Assembly: GCA_003118195.1 (NCBI GenBank)
Contig: BEXV01000854.1
Coordinates: forward strand, 110,450-174,449
Direction: 5' to 3'
Source: Hemicentrotus pulcherrimus
Lineage: Eukaryota > Echinodermata > Echinoidea > Camarodonta > Strongylocentrotidae
Length of the DNA: 64,000 nt
The notes under the pieces were generated by a model. That model was not told the origin of the DNA. It ran no database searches and was given only the letters and a program-made list of their open reading frames with translations. This document shows positions 12,784 to 26,330 of the stretch, in pieces. How positions within the stretch are numbered: position 1 is the stretch's first letter; every line of letters starts with the position of its first letter. Position numbers and translations under genes: made by a program.

Positions 12784-15689
12784 TGGGTGTTCACGTGTAC
12801 CGCAAATCGCCGGTCTTAATGCATGCCTTCGGGCACTGCTTATGATATTATATTAGAGCGATGCATTGTACACCGCCTTTTGCGTTCGGTGATGTTCAGT
12901 TGCTATAAATATCGGCTTGGCAAAATAGGACAAAGTTTGTCCTTGAGTCCTCAAAGCCGTGTGTAATCTATTGAAAGTGAGTTAAGAATATTTTGAGTAG
13001 GAAATGAAATCGATGTAATTGAACATCACTGATGAGACGTAATTAGATTTCAACTCAGATGCAATCAGGAGGTATTATTTCCTATGATTACCGACTGTAA
13101 ATCTGAATTCGAATATTCTTGTCTTGTTAACACATTCCCAAACCTATCCGATATTATGTGGCAATTTTGTTCTTTTAATCAGCTGTGTGCTGATGATTGT
13201 AATTGACTTATCTGTTTTAATTTCAATTTACTGAACCTCTCATAATTTCGATTATTATAAAACACGTTTATCACGACGGTACTGGGGTGTGCCCTTCACA
13301 AATTTGATCCAATTTGTTTTTCATCGTTTTATTGTGCATGCATATCATTTTTTCTTCTTTATTCTTTTTTGTTCATATTGATGAAGGCGAAAAAAAAAAT
13401 AGATGAATCTGAACATACGGTGAGCCTAAGGTAATGTCTGTGTGTAAAAAAGAAGGCTGACTTGGGGGTATTATTAGAGAAGTCTTCAAATGTATTTATT
13501 TGAATTTACTTTATTAAACAAGGTTGACGTGACTTGTATAGTATTGTGTTAAACAAAACCAATATTGGCATTGATACAACAAAATTGTCGTTCTCAGATT
13601 CTGTTTTTTATTTATGCCAGTCTGGAAGCTTTACATAACAATGTTAGCAACAAATGCCAGTTAATATTACGGTTTAAAGATCAGAGACCTGCGATTTTAT
13701 AACTTGGAGAGGTTAAAATCTATAACAAGACATTACTATAAATGTGGACCATTTTGGCAGATTCGTGGGGATGATACAAGTTCTTACAATAGGTTCAATG
13801 TAGACGGTTAAGAAACAAACTGTTCCCATAAGTGCCATATAAGTTTCCAATGTATTTATACCACATTGACTACTACGTAAAAAACCCTCCAGATTATCAA
13901 TAGAAGTCAGGAGATTATGTTTCATTCTTATTTGACCACAAGTGACCAGGGTTCCTACAATTCCGCACAAGAATTCTCTTTTCTTGAAATTCAACCTCAC
14001 ACACACCGTCCAATTCCATTTCTTTCTTTCCATATCTATTTCCTTTTGTATAATCACAGACGGAGTATGTTACTACGTTTTGGCTTGGAAAAGAAAGAAA
14101 AATCGCTCTTGGTGTATCCAACACTTCGCTGGGTGCTTTTTTAAAATAAAGAAGAATTCGCTACATTTTTGAAAATAGCTTTGGTCAAATCTGAGTACAA
14201 TCAAGCGACAATTTGGATCTGTTTTGCGGTCTGAAAACAGAATTTAACTATCCCTTTAATAGATATTTCTCCTCGAAAAAGTTAGTGTATATTTTTATTT
14301 TACAAAATTTCCCATACGGAAACAAAAATGTAGTATTGGTTTTCGTCTGTGAAGTGAAAATGAATGTCGTTTAATAGTCATGGATGCATCGTAGTGAATT
14401 CTGCTTTAACGACCTAGCATTTCACATCTGATTCCAAATAATGCTCATTTCTTAAATATTATGTTGTTGTGATTTTACTGTCAAGTGAAAAAAGCAGGTT
14501 ACCACTGATGAAACCTTTAAGCTTTCTACACAACGAAAACGGATGTTATTCCTGTGGAAGTCTCGCAACCATACTGTTGAGGCCTTGAAGTTTTAATCAG
14601 CAGAAAATTGCCATAGAAAATCATTCTAGTGAACGAGTATGACCATAAATACATTGAAGACACACGTGTCTTAACATGTCAGGAATGTATTGAATGTCAT
14701 GTGACTTTGATGGTATTTTACTTTAAAAATGCTAATCTTTTGCAGATATATTTGCGTTTGTCACTCGCACTTCACGAGAATGATTTTTTCTTCTTCAGAG
14801 AGCCTTAGTAAAGGAATTTTTGATTTAAAAAAAAGAGATTACTGTAGTGTTAATGCAATATATGAAACTATATTATTTAATCTTAAAATATGAGGTAATG
14901 TTTTTACCCCAAATACAACATATTTTTAATAATTATAATTCATTCAAAAGCAAAAGAACTTTGTGCACATAGCATTTATTTTGGTTGTGAATTGTATTAT
15001 GTACACGGACTGACAATATTAGAAAAGGATTTCAGTGATATTTCATGAGTGTGATCTAGCGACTACACCAACTTTTATTTCGCTTTACTAAGGATATTTA
15101 TTATGCATTACAGTTACACGCGTGGTATACTATTTAGGCTTTAAACATGAATTTTGAAGAAGGATAAAAATCAGTTCTTGTATTGATGGGGAGCCAGAAT
15201 AGAAAATTGTTGACAAAGATATATACAATATCTTTTCCTTTTAGCCATGATGATGCTAAAGGTTTTTTATGGCTATTCTTATTATCCCAATTGAAAATAA
15301 ACACCAAGTGTTTTCAATTCTGGATATTCTTCATTTATCTGAAATATGTTATATCTTTTCTTCTATTCAATGCTAAATTAACATGATAAATACACCCTTC
15401 AGGCGTTGTCACGACCATGCCAAAATGTTTAACATGACGTTTGATAACTTTTGGTAACATTAACAAAACGTGAAGAACATCGACGTTTTTTTATTTGTTT
15501 AGTTTCGACTTTTCCCGTTCTCATCATTCTATATTCGGGGAAAATAGTGAATTTCCGCATTGATTTTTACCGATCATTTTTTTCTTCTGTTCTCTCCAAT
15601 CTATCTATTTTTAAGATCTTTCTCTCCTTACTTTCATCTTATTTTCTTTTATTTAATGGGCCTACAAATGCAGCCGTTTCTATGGTACA

Positions 15690-15800
15690 ATTTGAGCGAG
15701 GCGCCCGGTGATAAATAGGCCGGGACGAGAGGCGCAGGTGCGCTTCGTCTTCCGTTCTTATTTCCAGCTAGGCGCGCGTTATTACACTGCGCTCACACAA
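15690..15800. other. CpG-rich island in intron 1
   Basis: The block holds GAGGCGCCCGGTG, GCCGGGACGAGAGGCGCAGGTG and AGGCGCGCG in otherwise AT-rich DNA. No reading frame of note crosses it. Compositionally it resembles a regulatory element; function is inferred only. Confidence 0.3.
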
Positions 15801-16802
15801 TAATCCATTCAAAAAGCGCCACCAAATTTCCGTTTTTTATCGACATAATCGCAGCAGTCTAGAATATTTTGATTGTTTGCTGAACTAGCGTCCATGATGT
15901 CACTTCTTCCCTCTTTTCAAAAGACGATTTCAGTCTTTTCTTCAAGTCCCCTCCGTTTAATATTTAAAGGGAATTGCATGATTGCATACAATAATGCATG
16001 ATATGTTTTACTGCAAGCTGTCTTTAACTATTTAAACAAAATATTTCAGCATTATTACACAACTAGCTCTAAATCCTTTCAACCACTATATTAAAAAGAA
16101 CCAGGACATCTAAACTGATTTGGTCTTCGTGATAAGAATGCATAGTAGGCCTTATTTAGTTTACATGCTGAAGCCATATTTTAATCTGTAAAGAAACTGA
16201 ACATTCCCGTTAAGTAGTTTTGTCGTATGAATCAGCAAAACTACAAATATTCATGAATAAATGCAGAATATGAGCCGAAATCTTATAAGCCAAAAAATTT
16301 ATTTGGATACCGATCACTCATTAATAGGCTAGTTGAGATGTAAGTTTTGATTAAGCTTAGCATAACATACAATTACCTTAACGTTTACATGATTTAAACC
16401 CTGTAATGTAATAAGGGTATACCCTCTTCGCATTTGAAAATATATGTATGATGTATCTAAATATCTAATTTTTATTTGGGAGTTGATGGTTTTTTTTTTT
16501 CGTTATCTTATTACTTTCATTATAAAGATGATTTTGATGTTTATCAATGGAATTTGCCAAATGAAAGGCGAGACGAAATTAATGCAGTTATCAAAGCTAC
16601 GTGATTTCCGTCAACAAGTTAGTTGATACAAAAGCCCTATTCCAGGAGATTCCCTACATCGTTTTGTAATATTTTTAATTTTCAATAACAATACAAACGA
16701 CGAAGGAATCTTGATAAAATTCATGCGCAATGGGTTAAGTTAAACATGGAGGAGAATAGAAATCTTCCGAAGAACTTTTTTCTTCGTCTAGTTTCAGAAT
16801 AT

Positions 16803-16826
16803 TTATATATATATATATATATATAT
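16803..16826. repeat. (TA)n microsatellite
   Basis: A run of about 12 TA units in intron 1. Confidence 0.95.
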
Positions 16827-18782
16827 GAAATTGAAGGGGCTCTTTCTATCAACAACAAAACTTGAATCATAAAACTGTTCTTTAATTGTTGAATGTGGAT
16901 AGCCTAAATCATGAATTTGTTCAGATTCTTTCATGTATATTTCAACGGTTTGGGGGTCTTTTTGTGTGTGTTTTCAACACTGTGAAGTGGTATGGAATCC
17001 CATACTACTTCCAACGTCATCAATGTGTTATTGAATCACAAAAGCAACTAGTCATTAATCAAATACCGCCTGAACACCTCTGTTATTGAACATATATGCC
17101 AGGGTTGATAGACCTTTTGATTTCGGCGTCATTGCCTCCTACCCACGTGATATAACGTCTTATCCAATGGCGTTGCAACAAGGAATATGCGATGACACTC
17201 TACACAATGCGATGCGTCCGGATCAATAGCAAATAGATAAGCCCTTTTATGGAAAGCTGTTGGGACAAGGAATTTATATCGTGGAATAATTTCACGATTG
17301 GTTTGATGTTCTCACCACGAGTTGAAAATCAATAGAAATCAAAGAAAAGGAAACACATTTACGAACAGAGAGAAAAGCAGGGGGAATATAGAGAAAAAGA
17401 GAGTGAGGGAAAAGCGACGACAAAATGATTTAACGGTTAAGTGACTTTTGCTTGTTGTTGAGAGTCCCATGTAGACTTTTGGGGGTTTATGTTAAAGAAC
17501 GCAATAAGGTGATATAGCAAGTGTACGGACCAATACACAAGAAACAGCTCAAGTGGAAGAGTACTTTGGGGTGGACAACTAAATTGAAGAAATGTATTGT
17601 AATGAATGCGTAACTGGAAAGCTCTGTCATCACTCTGTTTTGGGGTCTAAATCAAATAATAAAATTGCGCGTGATACACAGTACCGTCTATTTTCGTAAA
17701 GAAGATTTCTTTTTTTAAATGTAAAATTCGCGGAGTAAATTTGATTGTTTGTTTACTCATTTATTTATCTATTTATTCGTTTCATTTCATGTGGGGACAT
17801 GGTATATTTCATTGTGGTAATTGCATTTGTGTAAATTGCCTCATGTTATGGGAAATAATATGGTGTCTTTTGAGACAGAAAAAGTACGGTTAGTTGAGGC
17901 TGTGATCGATGCATTCATGACAATTTTTAAAAGGCCCAATTCAATTCTCCTACTGTAAATCTGAGTGAGGAGAGCGAATATTTAGATATGTAAGCGTTCA
18001 GATTTTATTACATAGACATGTTTAATCTTTAGCATCAACTACACATGACTATTAAATTTCTGAATTTAAAAATGACAAATAATTTTTTCCCTCGATATTG
18101 TGAACAGTATCAAAATAGTTCTTTTAATGTCGTCTAAATTGGGAAAATTGATAATGACATTCACTTAGTAAAGATGATTTCTTTTTATGAAAAAGGTGGC
18201 AATCAAATGTTATTGGCCTATGACATAGATTATCAGTGATAAGTACTCTCGAGGCTAGCCGAATAACACAGTAGACAGATTACTTGTTACGTAGAATTTA
18301 TTTGCAGGGGATGTCACTTTGAAAAGATATATACTCAATACCCGATACAATATAAAATGAGAGAATGAACTAAGAAAGTGACTTGAATTATAAAAAAAAA
18401 TACAAATTACGCTTTATGAAAGGCAGAAAGGCGTTTACACATATACTTAACATTGAGTTAACACTCTTTTGGATTTCAGCAGACAACAACTTCTTTCTTC
18501 TCTTATAGAAAAGTGAAACATTCACACATGTTTATCAATTTAAGGCTATACTCCATCAAGTACTTTTACAGATAATTAACGTTGTGTTTTTTTCGGAGAA
18601 ACTCACTATTGACAAGAATGTAGAGATATTATCATCCACTCACAAATTTTGTATTCTAAAGAGTGAGTGAAATTCTTTCATCGTTAGTGCTTTCATTACC
18701 ACCACCACTATTACATTGATGCTTATTGCATTTGATTTTCTTTTGATCAATTTTCGTTTATATTCTTTTGTTCTTTTGATAG

Positions 18783-19129
18783 GGCACAGTGGAGTTAATC
18801 AGCTCGGAGGCGTCTTCGTAAACGGTCGTCCCCTGCCGGACTCTACCCGACAGAAGATAGTCGAGCTCGCACACAGCGGCGCCCGTCCCTGCGATATCTC
18901 GCGTATACTACAGGTTTCCAATGGCTGTGTCTCAAAGATACTAGGCCGCTACTACGAGACAGGGAGCATACGACCCCGGGCCATCGGGGGGAGTAAGCCT
19001 CGGGTAGCTACCCCTCATGTTGTGACGCGGATCGCTCACTATAAGAGAGAATGTCCGTCAATTTTCGCATGGGAGATCAGGGACCGGCTACTCGCCGAAA
19101 AAATATGCAACCAAGAAAATATTCCAAGT
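18783..19129 (+). CDS. pax6: Pax6 coding exon 2 (most of the paired domain)
   Basis: The exon encodes residues 39-154, almost the whole paired domain. The N-terminal PAI subdomain runs from HSGVNQLGG to SKPRVATP and reads, as far as I recall the vertebrate protein, without substitution. Ile80, Gln82 and Asn85 (paired positions 42, 44, 47) set Pax6 DNA-binding specificity. The C-terminal RED subdomain begins with [25 protein letters not shown] and differs from vertebrates mainly at HVVTRIAH and AEKICNQE. The acceptor is a pyrimidine-rich run ending TTGATAG at 18782. The donor is CCAAGT|GTAAGT, giving phase 0. The exon is 347 bases, equal to vertebrate exons 5 and 6 together, with no intron at the site of the alternative 5a cassette. 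Confidence 0.98.
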
Positions 19130-20262
19130 GTAAGTTGATGTGAAGTTATATCTACCCTCAGGCAAATAATAGCTGTTGTTTAAAAATTAAATTTGCTTTC
19201 CTCTAGCGGTGCAAAGGTGTATTCTAAGAACAACAGCAGATACTAACAGGCACTTGCAAATTGAGATAATGCAACATCTTTCAATTTTTTTCTTCTCCAT
19301 TTCTCTATTTCAATACTTCAGAGAAACAAGCACGGGACTATTCAAATATCATGCACTGTGACGTTCGTTCAATTCATAACTACTATAGTGCCTACTTATC
19401 TAATAGAAAACAAAACGAAATACTAAAAAAAAAACAGCACAATATATTCCCTTACGCGTTTAAGTTATAGCTTATATTTGTCGGATTTTTGTTGCAAAGT
19501 TACTTATTATCACTAATAAACGCTAGTATTCAGATTGTGTTGATTTTTTTTTCTAACATCTTAAATATTCCTGTAGGGAGACTTGTTGAATCACAAGTAA
19601 AGATGTCGTCAGTGTGCTGATTGCTTAATTTATAAAGATAAGTGATTTTGAAGTTTATTTCACAAATATAATTACCGGTATACATCTAGAATTACAGGGT
19701 ATTTACGAATGAACGTCATGTTAGTTCCACTTTCCTCCTCATAATGACAATTTTGTTTACTTCCTATTTCCTAATTATATATTTTTTAATAACACTATCC
19801 TTTTCCACTATAATAGTCCTACATTAATACTACAATTTAAGCCCGCGCTAAACAAGGGAATTTTTTTAAAAAACTAAGCATTTCCACTGGGTATTGATTT
19901 AAAATTAAAAATATTGCGATCAGCAAAAATCTACACACGCATAAATAAACACAAACTTTCAAGTTTCCTCCTTCACCTTCTCCTTTACAAGATATAAAAT
20001 AAATGTATCTCATATCATTACAGAATACAGGCATAATATTTTTTAAAATAAGAATGTGGTCTCAAAGCATCGCTTCCTCTCATGATTTGACGAAAATGGA
20101 GAAGAAGCAGACGCAAATAGTCGTCTATATTGAATGCAATATTTTTTTTAATATGTTTATGAATGCTTTCCCACAATATTATATTAGACCATATTACTCA
20201 TAATTGCGCCAGGAGTATCAACCATGACCGACATGGCACATTACAAATAATCACAGATGATA

Positions 20263-20390
20263 CTTTTATTATTATCAATATTGAGAATATATTTATCATT
20301 ATTACAATTATCATTAGTATTGTTATTATTATTATTATTATTATCATCAACAACATTATTATCGGTTTTATAATTACTACTACTACACAT
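20263..20390. repeat. (ATT)n/(ATC)n triplet tract
   Basis: Imperfect trinucleotide repeats dominated by ATT with ATC interruptions, open in one frame only because the repeat codes for Ile. Confidence 0.9.
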
Positions 20391-20659
20391 CAAAATATGA
20401 ATTGAAGAATATTGTACCATCTATATCTTGACTTATAATTCGACTGCAGTGAAGGAAACATTTTGTCTTTTTAATTTTTAATATCACTTTCTACACTGAA
20501 GACGCAACAATTTTTTTTTTTTTTAAATTTTTAATATCACTTTCATAGTTTTCTGTTGTTTTGCGAATAAGACAAAGATTAGATCATTGTGTAAATACTG
20601 ATTATACAGAGAAGTAACTACTAACCCCCATCTGAATCGGAGCCATTACACCATTATTC

Positions 20660-20850
20660 CTTTTCTTGTTTTTGTACCATGTCTTTTTCTTCTTATTCTA
20701 CTTCCTCTTCATCTACTTCTCCTTCTTCAGCCTCTTCCCTTTTCCACCCTCTTCTGGTTCCTCTCTCTTCCAGTTCATCCTCTTCTTCCTCCTCTTTTTT
20801 GTTCGTCTACCTCTTCCCCTTTTTCTGTTTCTTCCCTTTTGTCCCTTTTT
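20660..20850. repeat. Pyrimidine-rich CTT/CCT tract
   Basis: The plus strand is almost entirely T and C for about 190 bases, with CTT, TCC and TTC triplets. The Phe- and Ser-rich open frames here are repeat artefacts. Confidence 0.9.
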
Positions 20851-23800
20851 CAAGACAGAATGACATGATTTCAGTACGAATATCCGTTTTCAGATTAACC
20901 AACAAAATATATATGAGAAAAAGAGAAGAAAGAAAAATCGATGATTTAAATCAGGGGGGCTTCATTGATTTATCTTCGCTTCTACAAAAAAAAAATGAAG
21001 CACATGCGTTTATGCAACGCACACATACGCACACTCTCCCATGCTCTTACAAATTTACCTTAGGCACATGGTCACACACACGCACACACCCACATGTTCT
21101 AGCACATTTAGTATGAGCACACGCTCACTCACACTCCCACATTCACATGTTCCACAGTGGATTTGAAGAAATCAGATCAATAGAATTCAAATATACACCA
21201 ATGACGTAATGCGGTTTACTCTATTCAGAATTTACATTTACATTACTCATGACAATGTGAACATGAGCTAATGAAGCAAGGAAATTAGTTTCTTCCACAA
21301 CTGTGTTATTATCAGTGTTTATGGAGGGGAAACTCGAACTATTATTGCAAATGAAGGTATTCTCCAACTGATTGTTTATTGAATCACTCGACTGTAGTCT
21401 CGTGGATTTTTTAAGTGACGTCAAACATCTTGTCTTTTGGATCAAATCTCTCCATAACCTTGGTTACCAACATCCAAATATCATCCCCATTTAGCTTCGA
21501 TGTGACTGGAATGATGACCTTTTAGAAGTCACGATAAAAGGCCTACGGCATCAAAATACTTGCCATGTATGACTTGTATTTCCACCCTTTCTCCATCCCA
21601 TCAACTCGTTTCTTTTACTCGTTTACAAGAAGAAATACCACGCGAAGGAGGTTAACAAAAAGTGCACAAGCGCGTGCGTGCAAAGGTAGCGGATGGCTGG
21701 GAACGTAGCCTCTGGTTTAAATCAATACATTGTCCGTAAACCAACAACTGGGTTGCATAAAACAGGCGGCTCCAAGCGCCTATACCTCGATCGGTAAGGC
21801 TGGCAAGATGCCGTACTGCAAAGATACATTTTTGTAAAGAAAAAGAGAAGGGGAAAAACGTTGCAAGACTTCCTTTTGACTCAAACTGTGGGATGTGTTT
21901 GTCACAAGAGAAAAGTGGATGCAACTCCATGACATTTGCATTTTAGTCACTAACCTATACATTCAATATACCCCCATAATAGCTGAGTCGATTCTATTCA
22001 AAGTTATATATGTGAGCAAAAATTCCACTTTTTCACTTTTTTAATTATGTAGAGGTGCGGTTAAAGGAAATCGACATTTTACTACTTTTCTTTTTTTGAA
22101 TATCAGTACAAAATTATTAGGAAGCATATATCAATGAATTATAGAGGGCTTTGTCTCATTTCATTTAAATTGTGTAATATTGCTGGTCGCATACTGCAAA
22201 AAAAAAACTAAGTTATATTAGTAACAATAACTTTCTTTGCCATTAAACTGTTATCATTTTAAGATACTAATTGTGAGATGGGGATTTACGATTTCTAGAA
22301 ACAATTATATTGAATTCCAAATAAAAAGAATGAAAAGAGGGGAACATTGAATAAATTGCAATAAATGTATGTTATGTTATAGAGGAATATAAATGATATT
22401 GGGAATAATTATATTTAAGTCTCATTGTATATCTCTATATATCGGAAAGTGATTTAGCATATGAAGCGTTCATTGCTTGTCCTCCAAACTCAAAATGTCT
22501 TCGGTATCGTGCAAGCAATTTGTATAATGTTGGCTTTCTCTTTCTCTGTGAGTCTGTCCGGTGTCTATATACGACGGTAGCTATGAATACGATAGCATCA
22601 ACACGAGCTCGACGAAACAAAAGGAAGATTCTTACACGAATCTCTTCCATTTTGCACGACCATCTTCCTCAGAAAACAAGCGGTTCTTTCAAATGGATCG
22701 AGACACGATTTTACTGAGATAATGATGATAAACATCCAGCTTTAGATAGATATTATTAATACCACCGTACCTTACTGAAACGATCCCATTCTCATAATGA
22801 CTTGGGATTGTAAGAATTGTTTTCTTCTCTATTCTACAGAAATTTGTATATAATGTTTACCTAAGGTTTGCAATGAAACGGTAGTGACAAAAACTCAAAT
22901 TTCCGCCCGAAAACCAACAAGAATAACAAAAGCGACGGGCGATCTCGTGTTGTATGGAATAATAAGCCTCAACGAAGCCAAACGTGGCAGATTTTCAACT
23001 TCGATTCGGTCAAGGTTTAGCAGAGTTTTCAGTTTTGTGCTTCATACCCTTTTTTCTCCTCCTTCTTTTCAGGTATTCATTTGTCTTTCTTCTATTTTGT
23101 TTAGATTTGCATTTCCAAAAGGAAGCTTTTTTGGCCAGAATCCTGAGGTTTTTGGTTCTATATCAGTTCGTTTCCTTGGTCTCTACATAATTATTTGCGT
23201 CTCTCGTGTTTTCTCCTAGATTTCTTTTCAGTTATTTATCTGGCTTTCCTTTTTTGTTTCCTTTTTAAAAATTTCAATCAGAGAGATCTTCTGGTCAAAA
23301 ACGTAAGTTTGTGGTTCGGTATCATTTCCTTCCCCTGTTCCTCACTTACGTTTTTGTATCTCTTGTTCTCGATGAACTTCATACTCAGCCATTTCAAGGA
23401 ATTTACTGGTTCAATAAAAATCAATCCGTATCTTTGATATTGCTAGTGGCATAATAAAGGTTCATCACGACGAATACTTTCTCAGAAGATGTTTGGTAGT
23501 TAAAGAAGGGGTGGAGAAGGATAAAATAACCATAATGGAAACATTTCTGAAACATGTAAACAATGCAGAATATTTTACGTAAAAGAACAAGTGAAAGTTA
23601 TGGAGAGGATAAGAAATAAAAAGACAACTTTGACTGGAGGTTTAACGCCTTTTAATAATTTACATAAAGTAATGCCGTGCTGTGTGTCGCAAAGTTACTT
23701 TCGATACACAAATGAAACTTTTTAAATGAATACGTGAATTGCAAGGCTTCATGCGACGAAAAATGGAAATATAGGTATGCGAATATAAAGGATATTATGA

Positions 23801-25430
23801 AAACTAGCAAGGAAGGGCAGTGACAATTCTTTTTTTTTTTTTTAGGTTTAGCTTATCGTACCCATTTTGTTTTTCTTTTTTGTTGAAAGCTTGATTTCAT
23901 GTTAAACTAATCTCATGTAAACCGGTGGGCTGCATCTGTTTTGGTATCAATGTTTTCCACTATAATCTGTAAGTACATTGATATGTTTTTATCCTGGGTA
24001 TTTAATTCGATATCCCTAATAATTATCTGCTAGCCATCAACATAGAATATTTGACCAAAAGGATTTTTTTAAGAAGGACCATAAATACTTTTTTTCGTGA
24101 CATATTATCATTTTATTTCTATATTTCAATACCAAATATTTCGTTGAGCTCACCCCCATATGGTTATTTCCTTCAAGAAAATATGATCGACAATTTCAAG
24201 CCAAATTTGTTTAATTAATGTGATACGGAATAAAAAGTTGTTGCAGTAACTTCTTTTAAGTTCCTAATAACTATGATCTCATTCAAAAGTGTATTTGTTT
24301 TCCAACATATTAGCTAGGGAAAAAGGCTTTGAAACATTGCAGTAACCGATGTTTCTATTCGCCACCAAGAGCAAGTCTCACCCTACGATTAGACCTATAC
24401 AGTTGTTTCACATCATATCAAGATAACCTTTTTATTCTTCTTTGTAATATTTTTAATGTTTTGAATTGAGACATAACACTCGTGGAATTACTGTTTTAAA
24501 AGAAGTATATCTGGTAGTAATTCAGAATATTTTCTTTGTTAGGATACGAATAATTAAATTCGCAACTTCATCTGCTTATTTTTTTATTTTGTTCACAAAT
24601 GGTATTTCTTTTTCACAGGCTGTGAATGTGGATTTTATAAAGGAGAAGCCGATACTCATTATGGTACCAGCTTGTAATTTCTTATCTGTTTGTATGAGTG
24701 TTTATCAAATGATTCAATTTGAGCCCTGCAATGATAATCTGTACCGAAGAAACAGCAAAATGATGAAGGTTTTGAGATAAGCACGAACTTGACTTTACGC
24801 AGACGACACAGGGGTTACTTATTTCATTTACATTTTCCCGCGAAGCGATGGCGCCACGCGTGCTGTTTGTAGGCAGCGCCAAATTTGCAAGGAGCAGCGG
24901 AGGGCTACAGCCCTAGTTTCGCTAATTCCCCTAATTCTACACTGCACCGGTCTTTTCTTCAGCTCTTCCTGGGAAGAACTCATTTCCAATTTTTTGATGA
25001 GTCTGATTAATAGGGCACCGGAAAATATTTCTGACCATCCTCTTTCTTTTTTTCTTTTATCCCCTCCTCTTTGCTCGGAAAGTAGAGGTAAAATTGTTGG
25101 ATATAAAACCAGCGGGGGATTCGGATCGGGAGGCAGACATTCGAATCTGTTGCCAATTAAACAGAATCTCGAAATTTCCAGTTCAGAAAGGAAGAAAAAA
25201 ATAAAGAGTAGAGTTAAAAGGGCTGAGGTACTGCTTTTGAATATGATTTCATTCATCTAAACAAGAGCATAAATCTGTTATAATGATTCAAAGCATCATA
25301 AAGCTTACCTGATAAAGCGTGCAGCTAGCGGCAAGTTTTTCTTTATTGGATTGCTTTGTACCTACCAATACCATTCTTGTGATTGATCCTAGTCCTATTC
25401 TATACTGTGTCGGTTGTGTTCGTATGAGGT

Positions 25431-25540
25431 TGGTGGTTAATTAGTTTTTTACCTGACTGCTAAGAAAGCAAATATATACTTGTAAGTAAACATTCAGGGG
25501 ACCGACTTCTGGACTGCTTAACCACTGAGACACCATGTCT
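25431..25540 (-). repeat. tRNA-derived SINE fragment (minus)
   Basis: On the minus strand the copy starts GGTGTCTCAGTGGTTAAG, an A-box-like tRNA head, and runs into a tail that is also present near 56.8 kb. The two tails agree at 41 of 50 aligned positions (25451-25500 against 56815-56864), around ACCTGACTGCTAA and CTTGTAAGTAA on the plus strand. The B box is not well kept. A dispersed SINE family is the simplest explanation. Confidence 0.6.
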
Positions 25541-26189
25541 CTTCAGTCATTTATGTCAACTTTACATCAGCGGAGCCTTCCAAAATTGAAGAAATACAAA
25601 ATTTCGTCTTCTTTTGTCAACATTTCTTATTTCGTACTAAAATAAAGAGTTGCAAATAAGGGGATATGGGACAGGGAATATTTTCTATTTACTCCGTAGT
25701 TGAGTGGTATATTGAAGAATTTTCGAAGGATAAACTGATATTTTTCATAACAAGTCCTTCATGTATACATTTGTAATAATTCTCTTTGGAGAAATGCAGA
25801 ATTACAGATTGCAGTGACTATCAAATTAGATAACATGATAGAGGTTTGTCTAAGTTCAAGTATAAAGGCCTACCTCTCAAAATTGAAACATCCGTTGTGT
25901 AAATTTGTAGTAATTTTACGGGATAATAACATAATGTTTTCAGAGTGAAATAAATTAAATTCTCCTGAGAATTTTGAAGTCCTTGGGCGATAGCGAAAAA
26001 GGAATAGTTTGTAGAACAAAAGTGGGTAGAGTTGTAGAAAAGAGAAGATTATGAGCAAGTGGTTAAAGAGAGAGACCTGGGACTATAGGGTGCGACTCGA
26101 CAGAAAAGTACAGGCTAACCCGAGGAAGGTCTTCGTGTTTTCTTTTTCTACACTATTCAAGGTCATGGTGCGCTTGTCAAATCCAACAC

Positions 26190-26330
26190 GCCGATCACCA
26201 GCGGCCCGTCGGGTCTTTTCTCGCGGGCCAGTCACCCGCGTAATTGGTCTCTTGTTGTGCCGCTCTCCTCCCCGCGGGGCGCTGCATCACCCAGTACCCA
26301 CCGGTGTTCCTTGTACTATGGTGGGCTACG
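26190..26330. other. GC/CpG-rich patch in intron 2
   Basis: This is a local rise in G and C within AT-rich intron (CCGATCACCAGCGGCCC, TCGCGGGCCAGTCACCCGCG). A 156-codon plus-strand frame crosses it (26051-26521), but only this middle part has unusual composition and the ends are intron-like. I do not recognise the translation. It could be regulatory DNA, an old inserted gene fragment or an alternative promoter. Confidence 0.3.

Larger units (their letters stand above)
3550..18782 (+). other. pax6: pax6 intron 1 (15.2 kb)
   Basis: The intron starts GTAAGA and ends in a long pyrimidine-rich run with TTGATAG at 18776-18782. It contains no exon I can support. Inside are a coding-like patch (about 4720-5000), a C/CA tract (5924-5961), CpG-rich islands at about 10555-10680 and 15690-15800, a strong hairpin (10850-10889), a GT tract (12743-12783), a TA tract (16803-16826), and a CACGTG plus CCAAT cluster near 17140-17175. 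The remainder is AT-rich DNA in which I see no named feature. A gene this size is expected to have enhancers in this intron, but none can be proved here. Confidence 0.85.

Noticed and set aside
18716..18782. Hydrophobic N-terminal extension of the paired-domain exon
   Set aside because: It is the pyrimidine-rich 3' end of intron 1 read in frame. The AG at 18781-18782 and the phase match to exon 1 mark the true exon start.
24828..25256. 142-codon minus-strand frame
   Set aside because: It looks like intron read-through, with a hydrophobic start and no recognised domain; the plus strand is equally open over part of it.
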